64,000 nucleotides of DNA from Aristolochia californica (taxonomy: Eukaryota > Streptophyta > Magnoliopsida > Piperales > Aristolochiaceae). The translations under genes were made by a program, and so were the position numbers. The DNA is taken from NCBI GenBank assembly GCA_029961685.1, contig JARWKL010000008.1:29637619-29701618 (forward strand). Reading direction: 5' to 3'. The notes under the pieces were generated by a model. The model was not told the DNA's origin, did not search any database, and saw nothing but the letters and a program-made list of their open reading frames with translations. The first letter of the stretch is position 1; each line of letters opens with the position of its first letter. This document shows, one piece after another, positions 14,677-26,883 of this stretch.

Positions 14677-15738
14677 GAGTGTTGACTCCCAATCCATAAG
14701 TCATTCCTTACAAAAATATAGCCTGTTAAGCAAGATAAATCAATTTATAATCATCTATGATCGTTAGGTCAGGTTTTTGTAAATGCATAAAGTAATTGCT
14801 TGTTTGACTCGGGTAAATATCCCACCACACGTTCACTTGGGAATTTAATGTTATTCTCTTTATAAGGTTTGGATCCATAGGTCATTTGAATCTTTAACAT
14901 GTTTCAAGCATGCATATCCATTTTTTAAAACATGTGTAGAAAAATGTCTTTCTTATTAAATTCCGAGCTATTAGGGTTGAACTAGTGGAATTTCCCAAAT
15001 TTGGTTAACAAATTTTTTTTGTTCATTTGTGTTGTGTGAATAAATTTTCTTTACTTACAATTGTTATTGCTTTAAATTCTTTCCATACATAAACTCTAAA
15101 ATTTTCATTTTTTTGGTTACGAGATGAAGTGAAAATGAAAACTCAAGTTTTGATTTAAGAAAATAGTATACACCTAAAATGGAAATGCACAATGTGAAAA
15201 TGTAGAGAGAGATAATTCCAAAAGTGCGTGTAATTTTTAGGGCTTGTAAACTCTTTTTTTTTTATATATATCAAGTTCTGCAATTATCGGGAAAAGGGCT
15301 TGTAAACTCCATTTTTAAAACATGTGTAGAAAAATCTCTTTCTTATAAAATTTTGAGCTATTAGGGTTGAACTAGTGAATTTCTCAAACAAGGATAACAA
15401 AAATTTTCTGTTCAATTGTGGTGTGAGAATAAATTTTCTTTACTTCCATTTTTTATTGCTTTAAATTCATTTAATACATAAACTCTAAAATTTTCATTTT
15501 GTTGTGATCTAATTGACTTTTAGCTCTTTTTTTGTTTACGAGATGAAGGGAAAGTGAAAACTCAAGTTTTTATTTAAGAAAAAAGTTTACATCTAAATGT
15601 AAATGCACAATGCTCAAAAGTAGAGAGAGAAAATTCAAAAAACTGACTGTAATTTTTAGGGATTTTAAACTTATTTTACTTTTTAAATATCAAGCTCTGC
15701 AATTGTCGGAAAAAGGGGGAAGCGGGGGATTTTTAACT
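14677..15738 (+). repeat. Fused monomer pair with internal loss (1062 bp)
   Basis: The landmark interval is 1062 bp instead of about 1344. The first half resembles the 13334 monomer (CATAAAGTAATTGCTTG). From about 14990 it matches the 4.3-4.66 kb monomer at an offset near 10.63 kb, sharing GTGAAAATGAAAACTCAAG, AAATAGTATACACC and CACAATGTGAAAATG. At 15291-15310 the purine block stops after GGGAAAAGGG and runs into GGCTTGTAAACTCC, a repeat of the phrase at about 15239. It then jumps to ATTTTTAAAACATG of the next monomer. About 280 bp are missing. Confidence 0.85.
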
Positions 15739-17086
15739 GAGTGTTGACGCCCAATCCATAAGTCATTCCTTACAAAACTATAGCATGTTGTGCATAATAA
15801 ATCACTTTACAATCATCTATGATCGATAAGTCAACTTTTTTTTTATTGGGCAAAATAATGACTTGTTTTACTCGAGTAAATATCCCACCGCAAGTTCACT
15901 TGGGAATTTAATGTTATTCTCATTAAAAGGATTGGATCCATAGTTCATTTGCATCTTTAACATGTTTAAAGTATGCATATCCATTTTTTAAAACATGTGT
16001 AAAAAAAATCTCTTTCTTATAAAATTCCGAGCTATTAGGGTTGAACAAGTGGAATTTCCAAAACTTGTCTAACAAAACTTTTCTATTCATTTGCGGTATG
16101 ATAATAAATTTTCTTTACTTACATTTGTTATTGCTTTAAATTATTTCCATACATAAACTCTAAAATTTTCATTTTATTGTGATCTATTTGACGATCGACG
16201 GGAAAAGGGGGAGGCGAGATGAAGGGAAAGTCAACACTCAAGTTTTGATTTAAGAAAAAAGTATACATCTAAAATTGAAATGAAAAATTCACAAATGTAG
16301 AGAGAGATAATTCCTAAAAGTGCCTATAAGTTTTAGGTATTGTAAACTCTTTTTAGTTTTTATATATCAGGTTCTACAATCGTCGGGAAAAGGTTGAGGT
16401 GGGAGATTTTTAACTGAGTGTTGACTCCAAATCATAAGTCATTCCTTACAAAAATATAGCCCGTTATGCATGATAAATGACTTTACAATCATTTATGATC
16501 GATAGGTCAGCCTTTTGTAAATGTGAAAAATAATGGCTTGTTTGACTCAGGTAAATATCCAACAGAACGTTCACTTGGGAATTTAATGTTATTATCTTTA
16601 AAAAGTTTGGATCAATAGGTCATTTGCATCTTCAACATGTTTCAAGCATGGATATCCCTTTTTTAAAAAATTTATAGAAAAATCTATTTCTTATAAAATT
16701 CCGATCTATTAGGTTTGAACTGGTGGAATTTCCTAAACGTGGATAACAAAACTTTTGTGTTCATTTGTGGTGTGTGAATAAATTTTCTTTATTTTCTTTT
16801 GTTATTTTTTTAAATTCTTCCGATACATAAACTATTAAATTTTCATTTTGTTGTGATCAATTTGCCTTTTATCTCTTTTTATGTTTACGAGATGAAGGGA
16901 AAGTGGAAACTCAAGTTTTGATTTAAGAAAAAGTATACATCTAAAATGGAAATGCACAATGCTCAAATGTAGAGAGCGATAATTCCAAAAAGAGCCTATA
17001 AGTTTTACGGAATGTAAACTCTTTTTAGTTTTTATATATCTGGTTCTACAATCATCGGGAAAAGGGGGAGGCAGGGGTTTTTAATT
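15739..17086 (+). repeat. Monomer pair copied from two sources (9.4-10.3 kb and 6.3-6.7 kb types)
   Basis: From 15739 to about 16660 the sequence follows 9370-10290 at an offset near 6.37 kb. Shared variants are ATGATAATAAATTTTC, AAAGTCAACACT, the CAGCC.TTTGTAAATGTG form and ATCTTCAACATG. From about 16690 it follows 6300-6680 at an offset near 10.40 kb, sharing GAACTGGTGGAATTTCCTAAA, ATTCTTCCGATAC and TTTTTATGTTTACG. The change of source falls inside the 16416-17086 monomer without altering its length much (671 bp). Confidence 0.75.
16190..16216 (+). other. Purine-block patch replacing the T-rich segment
   Basis: Other monomers read GATCTATTTGCC followed by a T-rich tract and GTTTACGAGATGAAGG. 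Here, after GATCTATTTG, the sequence reads ACGATCGACGGGAAAAGGGG then GAGGCG, and resumes GAGATGAAGG. The inserted text matches the purine block that normally ends the monomer (CAATCGTCGGGAAAAGGGGG then AGGCG). It replaces a segment of nearly equal length, and the monomer interval is 677 bp. Ectopic copying by conversion or template switching is inferred. Confidence 0.85.
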
Positions 17087-18434
17087 GTGTGTTGACTCCC
17101 ACTCCATAAGTCATTCCTTACAAAAATATAGCATGTTACGCATTATAAATCGATTTACAATCATCTATGATCGTTAAGTCAGCTTTTTTTAATTGGGCAA
17201 AATAATGGCTTGTTTGACTCGGGTAAATGTCCCACCACTCGTTCACTTTGGAATTTATTGTTATTCTGATTAAAAGGTTGAGATCGATAGCTCATTTGCA
17301 TCTTTAACTTGTTTCAAGCATGCTTATCCATTTTTTAAAACATGTGTAGAAAAATTGCTTTCTTATAAAATTTTGAGCTATTAGGTTTGAACTAGTGGAA
17401 TTTTTCAAACTAGGATAACAAAAATTTTGTGTTCATTTGTGGTGTGTGAATAAATTTTCTTTACTTCCATTTTCTATTGCTTTAAATTCATTCCATACAT
17501 AAACTCTAAAATTTTCATTTTGTTGTGAGCTAATTGACATTTATCTCCTTTTTTGTTTACGAGATGAAGGGAAAGTGAAAACTCAAGTTTTTATTTAAGA
17601 AAAAATTTTACATCTAAAATGGAAATGCACAATGCTCAAAAGTAGAGAGAGATAATTCCAAAACCTGTCTGTAATTTTTTGGTATTCTAAACTCTTTTTA
17701 TTTTTTTATATATCAGGCTCTGCAATAGTCGGGAAAATGGGGAGGTGACGGATTTTTAACTGAGTGTTGACTCCCAATCCATAAGTCATGCCTTAAAAAA
17801 ATATATCCCATTACGCATGATAAATCACTTTACAATCATCTACGACTGTTAGGTAAGCTTTTGGAAAATTGGCAAAATAATGGCTTGTTTGACTCGGGTA
17901 AATATCCCACCAAACATTCATTTTGGAATTTATTTTTATTATCTTTAAAAGGTTTGGATTCATAGGTCATTTGCATCTTTAACATGTTTGAAGCATGCAT
18001 ATCCATTTTTTAAAACATGTCTAGAAAAATCTCTTCCTTATAAATTCTGAGCGATCAGGGTTAAACTAGTGGAATTTCCCAAACTTGGTTAACAAAACTT
18101 TAGTGTTCATTTTTTGTGTGTGAATAAATTTTCTTTACTTACATTTGTTATTGCTTTAAATTCTTTCCATACATAAACTCTAAAATTTTCATTTTTTTGT
18201 GATCTATTTGCCATTTTTCTCTTTTTTTGTTTACGTGATGAAGGGAAAGTGAAAACTCATGTTTTGATTTAAGAAAAAATTATACATCTAAAAAGGATAT
18301 GCAGAATGCAAAAATGTAGAGAGAGATAATTCCAAAAAGTGTCTGAAATTTTTAGGGATTGTAAACTCTTTTTAGTTTTTATATATCAGGTTCTGCAATC
18401 GTCGAAAAAAGGGGGAGGCGGGGGATTTTTAACC

Positions 18435-19195
18435 GAGTGTGGACACCCAGTCTATAAGTGATTCCTTAAAACAATATAGCCTGTTACGCATGATAAATAG
18501 CTTTACCATCAATTATGATCGTTAGGTCAACTTTTTGTAATTGGGCAAAAAAATTGCTTGTTTGACTTAGGTAAAAATCGCACCGCACGTTCACTTGGGT
18601 ATTTAATGTTATTCTCTTTAAAAGGTTTGTATCCATAGGTCATTTGCATCTTTAACATGGTCCAAGCATTCATATCCATTTTTTAAAACATGTGTAGAAA
18701 AATCTCTTTCTAATAAAATTCCAAGCTATTAGGTTTGAACTGGTGGAATTTCCCAAACTAGGATAATAAAACATTTGTGTTCATTTGTGGTGTGTGAGTA
18801 AATTTTCTTTACATACATTTGTTATTGCTTTAAATTCTTTCCATACATAAACTCTAAAATTTTCATTTTGTACTGATCTATTTGACTTTTATCTCTTTTT
18901 TTGTTCACGATATGAAGGGAACGTGTATACTCAACTTTTGATTTCAGAAAAAAGTGTACAGCTAAAATTGAAATGTACAATGCATAAATGTAGAAAGATA
19001 TAATTCCAAAAACTATTTGTCATTTTTAGGGATTGTAAAATCTTTTTAGTTTTTTATATATCAGGTTCTGCAATCGGAGGTAAAACGGGGAGGCGGCGGA
19101 TTTCTAACAGAGTGTTGACTCTCAATCCTTAAGTCATTCCATAAAATAATATAGCCCGTTACACATGATAAATCACTTTATAATCATCTATGATA
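18435..19195 (+). repeat. Block paralogous to 6684-7440
   Basis: Rare variants are shared at an offset near 11.75 kb: TACCATCAATTATGATCG, TTGACTT.GGTAAAAATC, CTAATAAAATTCCAAGC, TTAAGTCATTCCATAAAATA and AACGGGGAGG. Between about 19160 and 19210 the copy changes to the 10.1 kb type (CAGCCTTTTGTAAATGTGC). The 19110 monomer is therefore a hybrid of two subfamilies. Confidence 0.75.
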
Positions 19196-19199
19196 GTTA

Positions 19200-20100
19200 G
19201 GTCAGCCTTTTGTAAATGTGCAAAATAATGGCTTTTTTGACTCGGGTAAATATCCCACCAAACATTCACTTGGGAATTTAATGTTATTATCTTTAAAAGG
19301 TTTGGATTAATAGCTCTTTTGCATCTTCAACATGTTTCAAGCATGGATATCCATTTTTTAAAACATTTGTAGAAAAATCTCTTTCTTATAAAATTTTGAG
19401 CTATTCGGGTTGAAGTAGTGGAATTTCTCAAACTTGGATAACAAAACTTTTGTGTTCATTTGTGGTGTTGGAATAAGTTTTCTTTACTTACATTTGTTAT
19501 TGCATTAAATTATATCCATACATAAACTCTAAAATTTTCATTTTGTTGTGATCTATTTGCCTTTTATCTCTTTTTTTGTTTACGATATGAAGGGAAAGTG
19601 AAAACTCAGGTTTTGATTTAAGAAAAAAGTATACGTCTAAAAAGGAAATGCACAATACACAAATGTAGAGAGAGATAATTCCAAAAAGTGTCTATAATTT
19701 TTAGGGATTGTAAACACTTTTTGGTCTTTACATGTCGAGTTGAGCAATCGTTGGGAAAAGTTGTAGGCGGGGGATTTTTAACTGAGTGTTGACTCCAAAT
19801 CCATAAGTCATTCCTGACAAAATATAGCCCGTTAAGCATGATAAATCAATTTATAATCATCTATTATCGTTAGGTCAGCTCTTTGTAAATGCGTAAAGTA
19901 ATCGGTTGTTTGACACGAGTAAGTATCCCACCGCACGTTCACTTGGGAATTTAATGTTATTCTCTTTAAAAGGATTGGATCCATAGGTCATTTGCATCTT
20001 TAACATGTTTCAAGCATGCATATCCATTTTTTAAAACATGTGTAGAAAAATCTCTTTGTTAGTAAATTTTGAGCTATTAGGGTTGAACTAGAGAAATTTC
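19200..20100 (+). repeat. Hybrid stretch joining 10.1-kb, 13-kb and 3-kb monomer types
   Basis: Bases 19200-19640 follow 10130-10570 (offset about 9.07 kb; GTGTTGGAATAAG, AAGTATACGTCTAAA). From about 19690 the match changes to 13230-13450 (TAAACACTTTTT, GTTAAGCAT.ATAAATCAA, AAAGTAAT). By about 20260 it has changed again to the 3.1 kb type (GAAAACTCTAGTTTTT). Each switch lies inside a monomer while monomer length stays at 674 bp. In-register unequal exchange or conversion is the natural explanation. Confidence 0.7.
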
Positions 20101-20259
20101 CCAAACTTGTATGACAAAACTTTTGTGTTCATTTGTGGTGTGTGAATTAATTTTCTATACTTAGATTTGTTATTGCTTTAAATTCATTCCATACATAAAC
20201 TTTAAAATTTTCATTTTGTTGTGATCTATTTGCCTTTTATCTCTTTTTTTTTTTACGAG

Positions 20260-22520
20260 ACGAAGGGAAAGTGAAAACTCTAGTTTTTATTTATGAAAAA
20301 AGTATACATCTAAAATGGAAATGCACAATGCTCAAATATAGAGAGAGATAAATTCAAATAGTGTCTATAATTTTTAGGAATTGTAAACTCTTTTTAGTTT
20401 TTTATATATCATGTTCTGGAATTATTGGGAAAAGGGGGATGGAGGGGATTTTTAACTGAGTGTTGACTCCCAATCCATAAGTGATTCCTTACAAAAATAT
20501 AGCCCATTACGCATGATAAATAACTTTACAATCATCTATGATAGTTAGGTTAGCTTTTTGTAAATGGGCAAAATAATGGCTTGTCAAACTCGGGTAAATA
20601 TCCCACTGCACGTTCACAAGGGAATTTAATGTTATTGTCTTTAAAATGTTTCGATCCATAGGTCATTTTCATCTTTAACATGTTTCAAGCATGCATATCC
20701 AGTTTTTAAAACTGGTGTAGAAAAATCTCTTTCTTATAAAATTTCGAGCTATTATGGTTGAACTAGTGGAATTTTCCCCAACTTAGATAACTAAACTTTT
20801 GTGTTCATTTGTGGTGTGTGAATAAATTTTCTTTACTCAACTTTGTTATTGCTTTAAATTCTTTCCATACATAAACTCTAAAATTTTCATTTTGTTGTGA
20901 TCTCTTTGCCTTTTATCTCTTTTTTTGTATATGAGATGAAGGGAAAGTGAAAATTCAAGTTTTGATTTAAGAAAAAATTATACATCTAAAATGGAAATGC
21001 AAAATGCAAAAATTTAGAGAGAGAAAATTCCATAAAGTTTTTGTAATTTTTAGGGATTGTAAACTCTTTTTAGTTTTTATATATCGGGTTTTGGAATCGT
21101 CGGGAAAAGGGGCAAGAGGGGGATTTTTAATTGAGTGTTGAATCCTAATCCATAAGTCATTTCTTAAAAAAATGTAGCCCGTTACGCATGACAAATCACT
21201 TTACAATCGTCTATGATCATTAGGTCAGCTTTTTTTAAATGGGCAAAATAATGGCTTGTTTGACTCGGGAAAATATCCCACTGCACGTTCATTTGAGATT
21301 TTAAAGTTATTCTTTTTAAAAGGTTTGGATCCATAGGTCATTTGAATCTTTAACATGTTTCAAGCATGGATATTCTTTTTTAAAAACATGTGTAAAAAAA
21401 TCTCTTTCTTACAAAATTCCGAGCTATTAGGGTTGAACTAGTGGAATTTCCCAAATTTGGTTAACAAAACTTTTTGGTTCATTTGTGATGTGTGAATAAA
21501 TTTTATTTACTTCCAATTGTTATTGCTTTAAATTCTTTCCATACATAAACTCTAAAATTTTCTTTTTGTTGTGATCTATTTGCCTTTTTTTTTTCTTTTT
21601 TTATGAGATGAAGGGGAAGTGAAAACTCAAGTTTTGATTTAATAAAAAAGTATACATACAAAATGGAAATGCACAATGCACAAATGTAGAGAGAATTAAT
21701 TCCAAAAAGTGCCTGTAATTTTTAGGGATTATAAACTCTTTTTTGTTTTTTATATATCAAGTTCTACAATCGTCGGGAAAAGGGGGATGGGGGAGATTTT
21801 TAACAGAGTGTTGACTCCCAATCCATAAGTCATTGCTTACAAAAATATAGCCCCTTACGCACGATAAATAACTTCAGAATCATCTATGATCATTAGGTCA
21901 ACTTTTTGTAAATGGGCAAACTAAGGGCTTGTCTGACTTGGGTAAATATCCCACCGCACGTTCACTTGGGAATTTAAAGTTATTCTCATTATAAGGTTTG
22001 GATCCAAAGGTCATTTGCATCTTTAACATGTTTCTAGCATGCATATCCATTTTTTAAAACATGTGTTGAAAAATCTCTTTCTTTTAAATTTTCGAGCAAT
22101 TAGGGTTGAACTAGTGGAATTTTCCCAAACTTGGATAACAAAACTTTTGTGTTCGTTTATGGTGTGTGAAAACATTTTCTTTACTAATATTATTTTTCCT
22201 TAAATTCTTTCCATACATAAATTTTATTTCCCTTTTTTCTATTTTTTCTTTTACGAGATGAAGGAAAAGTGAAAAATCAAGTTTTTTTTTTAAGAAAAAA
22301 CGTACACATCTTAAAAGGAAATGCACAATGCACAAATTTAGGGAGAGATAATTCCAAAAGGTGTTTGTAATTTTTATGGATTGTAAACTCTTTTTAGTTT
22401 TTATATATCTGGTTCTGCGAACGTCGGGAAAAGGAGGAGGCGGGTGATTTTTAACTGAGTGTTGACTCCCTCTCCATAAGTCATTCTTACAAAAATATAG
22501 TTGTTACGCATGATAAATCA
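20260..22520 (+). repeat. Block paralogous to 3.14-5.40 kb
   Basis: This is the longest clean pairing in region 1, at a constant offset of about 17.12 kb across more than three monomers. Shared rarities include GGCTTGTCAAA.C (3457 and 20577), GACTCGGGAAAATATCCCA with CATTTGAGA, the GGAGATTTTTAACAGAGTG junction (4674 and 21791), GGGCAAACTAAGGGCTTG (4797 and 21916) and the same small deletion that fuses CATACATAAA to the ATTT.CC segment (5100-5110 and 22215-22230). Colinear shared rarities show common descent of the whole block rather than chance. Confidence 0.88.
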
Positions 22521-22937
22521 CTTTACAATCATCTTTGATCAATAGGTGAGCTTTTTGTATATGGGCAAAATAATGACTTGTTTGACTCGGGTAAATATCA
22601 AAACTTTTGGGTTCATTTTTGGTGAGTGAATAAATTTTATTTACTTACATTTGTTATTGCTTTAAATTCTTTCCATACACAAACTCTAAAATTTTCATTT
22701 TGTTGAGATATAATTGCCTTTTATCTCTTTTTTTTACGAGATGAAGAGAAAGTGAAAACTCAAGTTTTGATTTAAGAAAAAAATGTATATCTAAAAGGAA
22801 ATGCACAATGCACAAATTTTAATGAGATATAATTCAAAAATGTGTCTGTAATTTTTTGGGATTGTAAACTCTTTTTAGTTTTTAAATATCAGGTTCTGCA
22901 ATTGTCAGGAAAAGGGGGAGGCAGGGGAATTTTAATT
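22457..22937 (+). repeat. Internally deleted monomer (481 bp)
   Basis: After GACTCGGGTAAATATC (ending near 22599) the sequence jumps directly to AAAACTTTTGGGTTC. The segment that normally runs from CCACCGCACG through the GGATCC, GCATGC and ACTAGT landmarks is missing, about 190 bp. Flanks are in normal order and phase. This is one of the three shortest landmark intervals in the window. Confidence 0.92.
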
Positions 22938-25900
22938 GAGTGTTGACTCCCAATCCATAAGTCATTCCTTACAAAAATATAGTCCGTTTCTCATGATAAA
23001 TCACTTTTCAATCATTTATGATCGTTAGGTCAGCTTTTTGTAAATGATCAAAATAATGGCTTGTTTGACTCATGTAAATTTCCCACCGCACGTTCACTTG
23101 GGGATTTAATGTTATTCTCAATAAAAGGTTTGGATCCATAGGTCATTTGCATCTTTAACATGTTTCAAGCATGCATATCCATTTTTTAAAACAAGTTAAG
23201 AAAAATCTTTCTTATAAAATTCCGAGCTATTTGGGTTATAGTGGAATTTCCAAAACTTGGATAACAAAACTTTTATGTTCATTTGTAGCGTGTGAATAAA
23301 TTTTCTTTACTTACATTTTTATTGCTTTATATTCTTTCCATACATAAACTCTAAAATTTTCATTTTGTTGTGATTTATTCGCCTTTTATCTCTTTTTTTT
23401 TGTACGTGATGATGGGAAAGTGAAAACTCAAGTTTTGATTTAATAAAAAATTATACTTATCCAATGGAAATTCACAATGCACAAATTTAGAGAGTGATAA
23501 TTTCAAAAACTATCAATAATTCTTAGGGATTGTAAACTCTTTTTAGTTTTGATATATTAGGTTCTACAATCGTTGGGAAAAGGGGGAAGTGGGGGATTTT
23601 TAACTGAGTGTTGACTCCCAATCCATTAGTCATTCCTTACAAAAATATATCCCGTTACACATGATAAATCACTTTACAATCATCTATGATCCTTATTTCT
23701 ATTTTTGTAAATATGCACAATAATGGCTTGTTTGACTCGGGTAAATATCCCACCGCACGTTCCTTTGGGAATTTAATATTATTCTCTTTGCATGTTTAAC
23801 ATGTTTCAAGTATGCATATCCATTTTTTAAAACATGAGAAGAAAAATCTCTTTCTTATAAAATTTTGAGCTATTAGGGTTGAACTAGTGGAATATCCCAA
23901 GCTTGGATAACAAAACTTTTGTGTTCATTTGTGGTGTGTGAATAAATTTTCTTTACTTGCATTTGTTATCTCTTTTAAAAACCGTTCCATTCATGAACTC
24001 TAAAATTTTCATTTTTTTGTCATCTATTTGCCTTTTATATCTTTTTTTTGTTTACGAGATGAAGGGAGAGTGAGAACTCAAGTCTTTTGTTTAAGAAAAA
24101 AGTATACATTTTAAATGGAAATGCACAATACACAAATTTAGAGAGAGATAATTCCAAAAAGTGTCTATAATTTTTAGGGATTGTATCCTCTTTTTAATTT
24201 TTATATATCAGGTTCTGTAATCATCGTGAAAAGGGGGATGCTGGGGATTTTTAACTGAGTGTTGACTCCCAATCCTTAAGTCATTCCTTAAAAAAATATA
24301 GCCCATTACACATGATAAATCACTTTACAATCACCTATGATTGTTAGGTCAGCTTTTTTTAAATGGGCAAAATAATAGCTCTTTTGGCTCGGGTAAATAT
24401 CCCACCGCAAGTTCATTGGGAATTTAATGTTATTCTATTTAAATGGTTTGAATCCATAGGTCATTTGCATGTTTAACATGTTTCAAGCATGCATATCATT
24501 TTTTTAAAACATGTTTTGAAAAATCTATTTCTTATAAAATTATGAGCTATTAGGGTTGAACTAGAGGAATTTCCCAAACTAGGATAACAAAAGATTTGTG
24601 TTCATTTGAGGTGTGTGAATAAATTTTCTTTTCCTACATTCATTATCACTTTAAATTCTTTCCATACATAAACACTAAAATTTTCATTTTGTTGTGATCT
24701 TTTTGCCTTTTATATCTTTTTTTGTTTACTAGATGAAGGGAAAGTGAAAACTCAAGTTTTGATTTAAGAAAAAAGTATAGATCTAAAAAGGAAATGCACA
24801 ATGCACAAATGTAGAAAGATATAATTCCAAAAAGTGTCTGTAATTTTTAGGGATTGTGAACTCTTTTTAGGTTTTATATATCAGGTTCTGCAATCGTCAG
24901 GAAAAAGGGGGAGGTGGGGGATTTTTAACTTAGTGTTGACTCCCAATCCATAAGTCATTCCTTACAGAAATATAGCCCATTATGCATGATAAATCACTTT
25001 AAAATATCCCGCCGCATGTTCACTTAGGAATTTAATGTTATTTGCTTTAAAAGGTTTGGATCCATAGGTCATTTGCATTTTTAACATGTTTCAAGCACGC
25101 ATATCCATTTTTTAAAGCATGTGTAGAAAAATCACCTCCTTAAAAAATTCTGAGCAATTAGGGTTGAACTAGTGGTATTCCCAAGCTTTAATAACAAAAC
25201 TTTTGTGTTCATGTGTGGTGTGGGAATAAATTTTCATTACTTACATTTGTTATTGCTTTAAATTCTTTCCATACATAAACTCTAAAATTATCATTTTGTT
25301 GTGATCTATTTGCCTTTTATCTCTTTTTTTTGTTTACGAGATGAAGGGAAAGTGAAAACTCAAATTTTGATTTAATAAAAAATTATACATCTAAAATTGA
25401 AATGCACAATGCAAAAATTTAGAGAGAGATAATTCCAAAAAGTGTCTGTAATTTTTAGGGATTGTAAACTCTTTTTAGGTTTTATATATAAGGTTTTTCA
25501 ATTGTCGGGAAAAGGAGGAGGCGGGGGATTTTTAACTGAGTGTTTAATCCCAATCCATAAGACATTCCTTACAAAAATATAGCCCGTTACACATGATAAA
25601 TCACTTTACAATCATCTATAATAGTTAGGTCAGCTTTGTAAAAATGAGCAAAATAATGGCTTGTTTGACTCAGGTAAATATCGCACCACACGTTCACTTG
25701 GGGATTTATTGTTATTCTTATTAAAAGGTTTGGATCCATAGGTCATTTGCATCTTTAACATGTTTCTAGCATGCTTACCACTTTTTAAAACATGTCTAAA
25801 AAAATCTCTTTCTTTTAAAATTCCGTGCAATTAGGGTTGAACTAGTGGAATTTCCCAAACTTGGATAAAAAAACTTTTGTGTTAATTTGTGGTGTGTGAA

Positions 25901-26883
25901 TAAATTTTCTTTACTTACATTTGTTATTGCTTTAAATTCTTTCCATACTTCAACTCTAAAATTTTCATTTTGTTGTGATCTATTTGCCCTTTATCTCTTT
26001 TTTTGGTTACGAGATGAAGGGAAAGAGAAAAATCAAGTTTTGATTTAAGAGAAAAGAAAACATCTAAAATGGAAATGCACAATGCACAAATGTAGAGAGA
26101 GATAATTCAAAAAGTTGTCTGTATTTTTTAGAGATTATAATGTCATTTTAATTTTTATATATCAGGTTCTGCAATCGTTGGGAAAAGGGGGAGGTGGGGG
26201 ATTTTTAACTGAGTGTTGTCTCCCATTCAATAAGTCATTCCTTACAGAAATACAACCCGTTATGCATGATAAATCACTTTACAATCATCTTTGATCGTTA
26301 GGTCAGCTTTTTGTAAATGAGCAAAATAATAGCTTGTTTGACTCAGGTAAATATCCCTCTGTACGTTCACTTGGGGATTTATTGTTATTCTCTTTAAAAG
26401 GTTTTGATCCATAGGTCATTTGCATCTTTCACATGTTTCAAGCATGCATATCCATTTTTGAAAACTTGTGTAGAAAAATCTTTGTTTTATAAAATTCCGA
26501 GCTAGTATGGTTGAACTAGTGGAATTTCCCAAACTTGGATAACAAAACTTTTTTGTTCATTTGTGGTGTGTGAAAAATTTTTCTTTACTTAAATATGTTA
26601 TTGGTTTGAATTCTTTCCATCAATAAACTCTAAAATTTTCATTTTGTTGTGATCTATTTGCCTGTTACCTATTTTTTTGTTTACGAGATGAAGGGAAAGT
26701 GAAAACTCAAGTTTTGATTTAATAGAAAATTATAAATCTAAAATGGAAATGCACAATGCAAAAATGTAGAGAGAGATAATTCCAAAAAGTGTCTGTAATT
26801 TTTAGGGATTGTAAACTCTTTTTAGTTTTAATATATCAAGTTCAACAATTGTAGGGAAAAGGGGAAGGAAGGGATTTTTAACT
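22457..26883 (+). repeat. Region 2: monomeric stretch without clear higher-order period
   Basis: Landmarks are at 22457, 22938, 23606, 24257, 24931, 25538, 26211 and 26884. The 24931-25538 interval is 607 bp because about 67 bp are lost at 24994, where CACTTTA joins AAATATCCC across a short TTTA/TAAA overlap. The 25538 and 26211 monomers are close neighbours sharing AAATGAGCAAAATAAT, GACTCAGGTAAATATC and CTTGGGGATTTATTG, which suggests a local single-monomer duplication. No unit of several monomers repeats here that I could see. Confidence 0.7.

Larger units (their letters stand above)
1..22456 (+). repeat. Region 1: mosaic of long-range duplicated monomer blocks
   Basis: Landmark positions are 655, 1302, 1991, 2663, 3337, 4011, 4689, 5338, 6010, 6684, 7358, 8029, 8698, 9370, 10042, 10691, 11364, 11987, 12658, 13334, 14006, 14677, 15739, 16416, 17087, 17762, 18435, 19110, 19784, 20458, 21133, 21806 and 22457. 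Shared rare variants and shared small deletions pair distant blocks, but the offset changes from block to block, so there is no single clean higher-order period. Individual pairings are given as separate entries. Bases 1-654 are a monomer missing only its first 20 or so bases. Short intervals come from small deletions, for example about 50 bp near 11720 and about 23 bp near 5107 and 22221. Confidence 0.85.
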
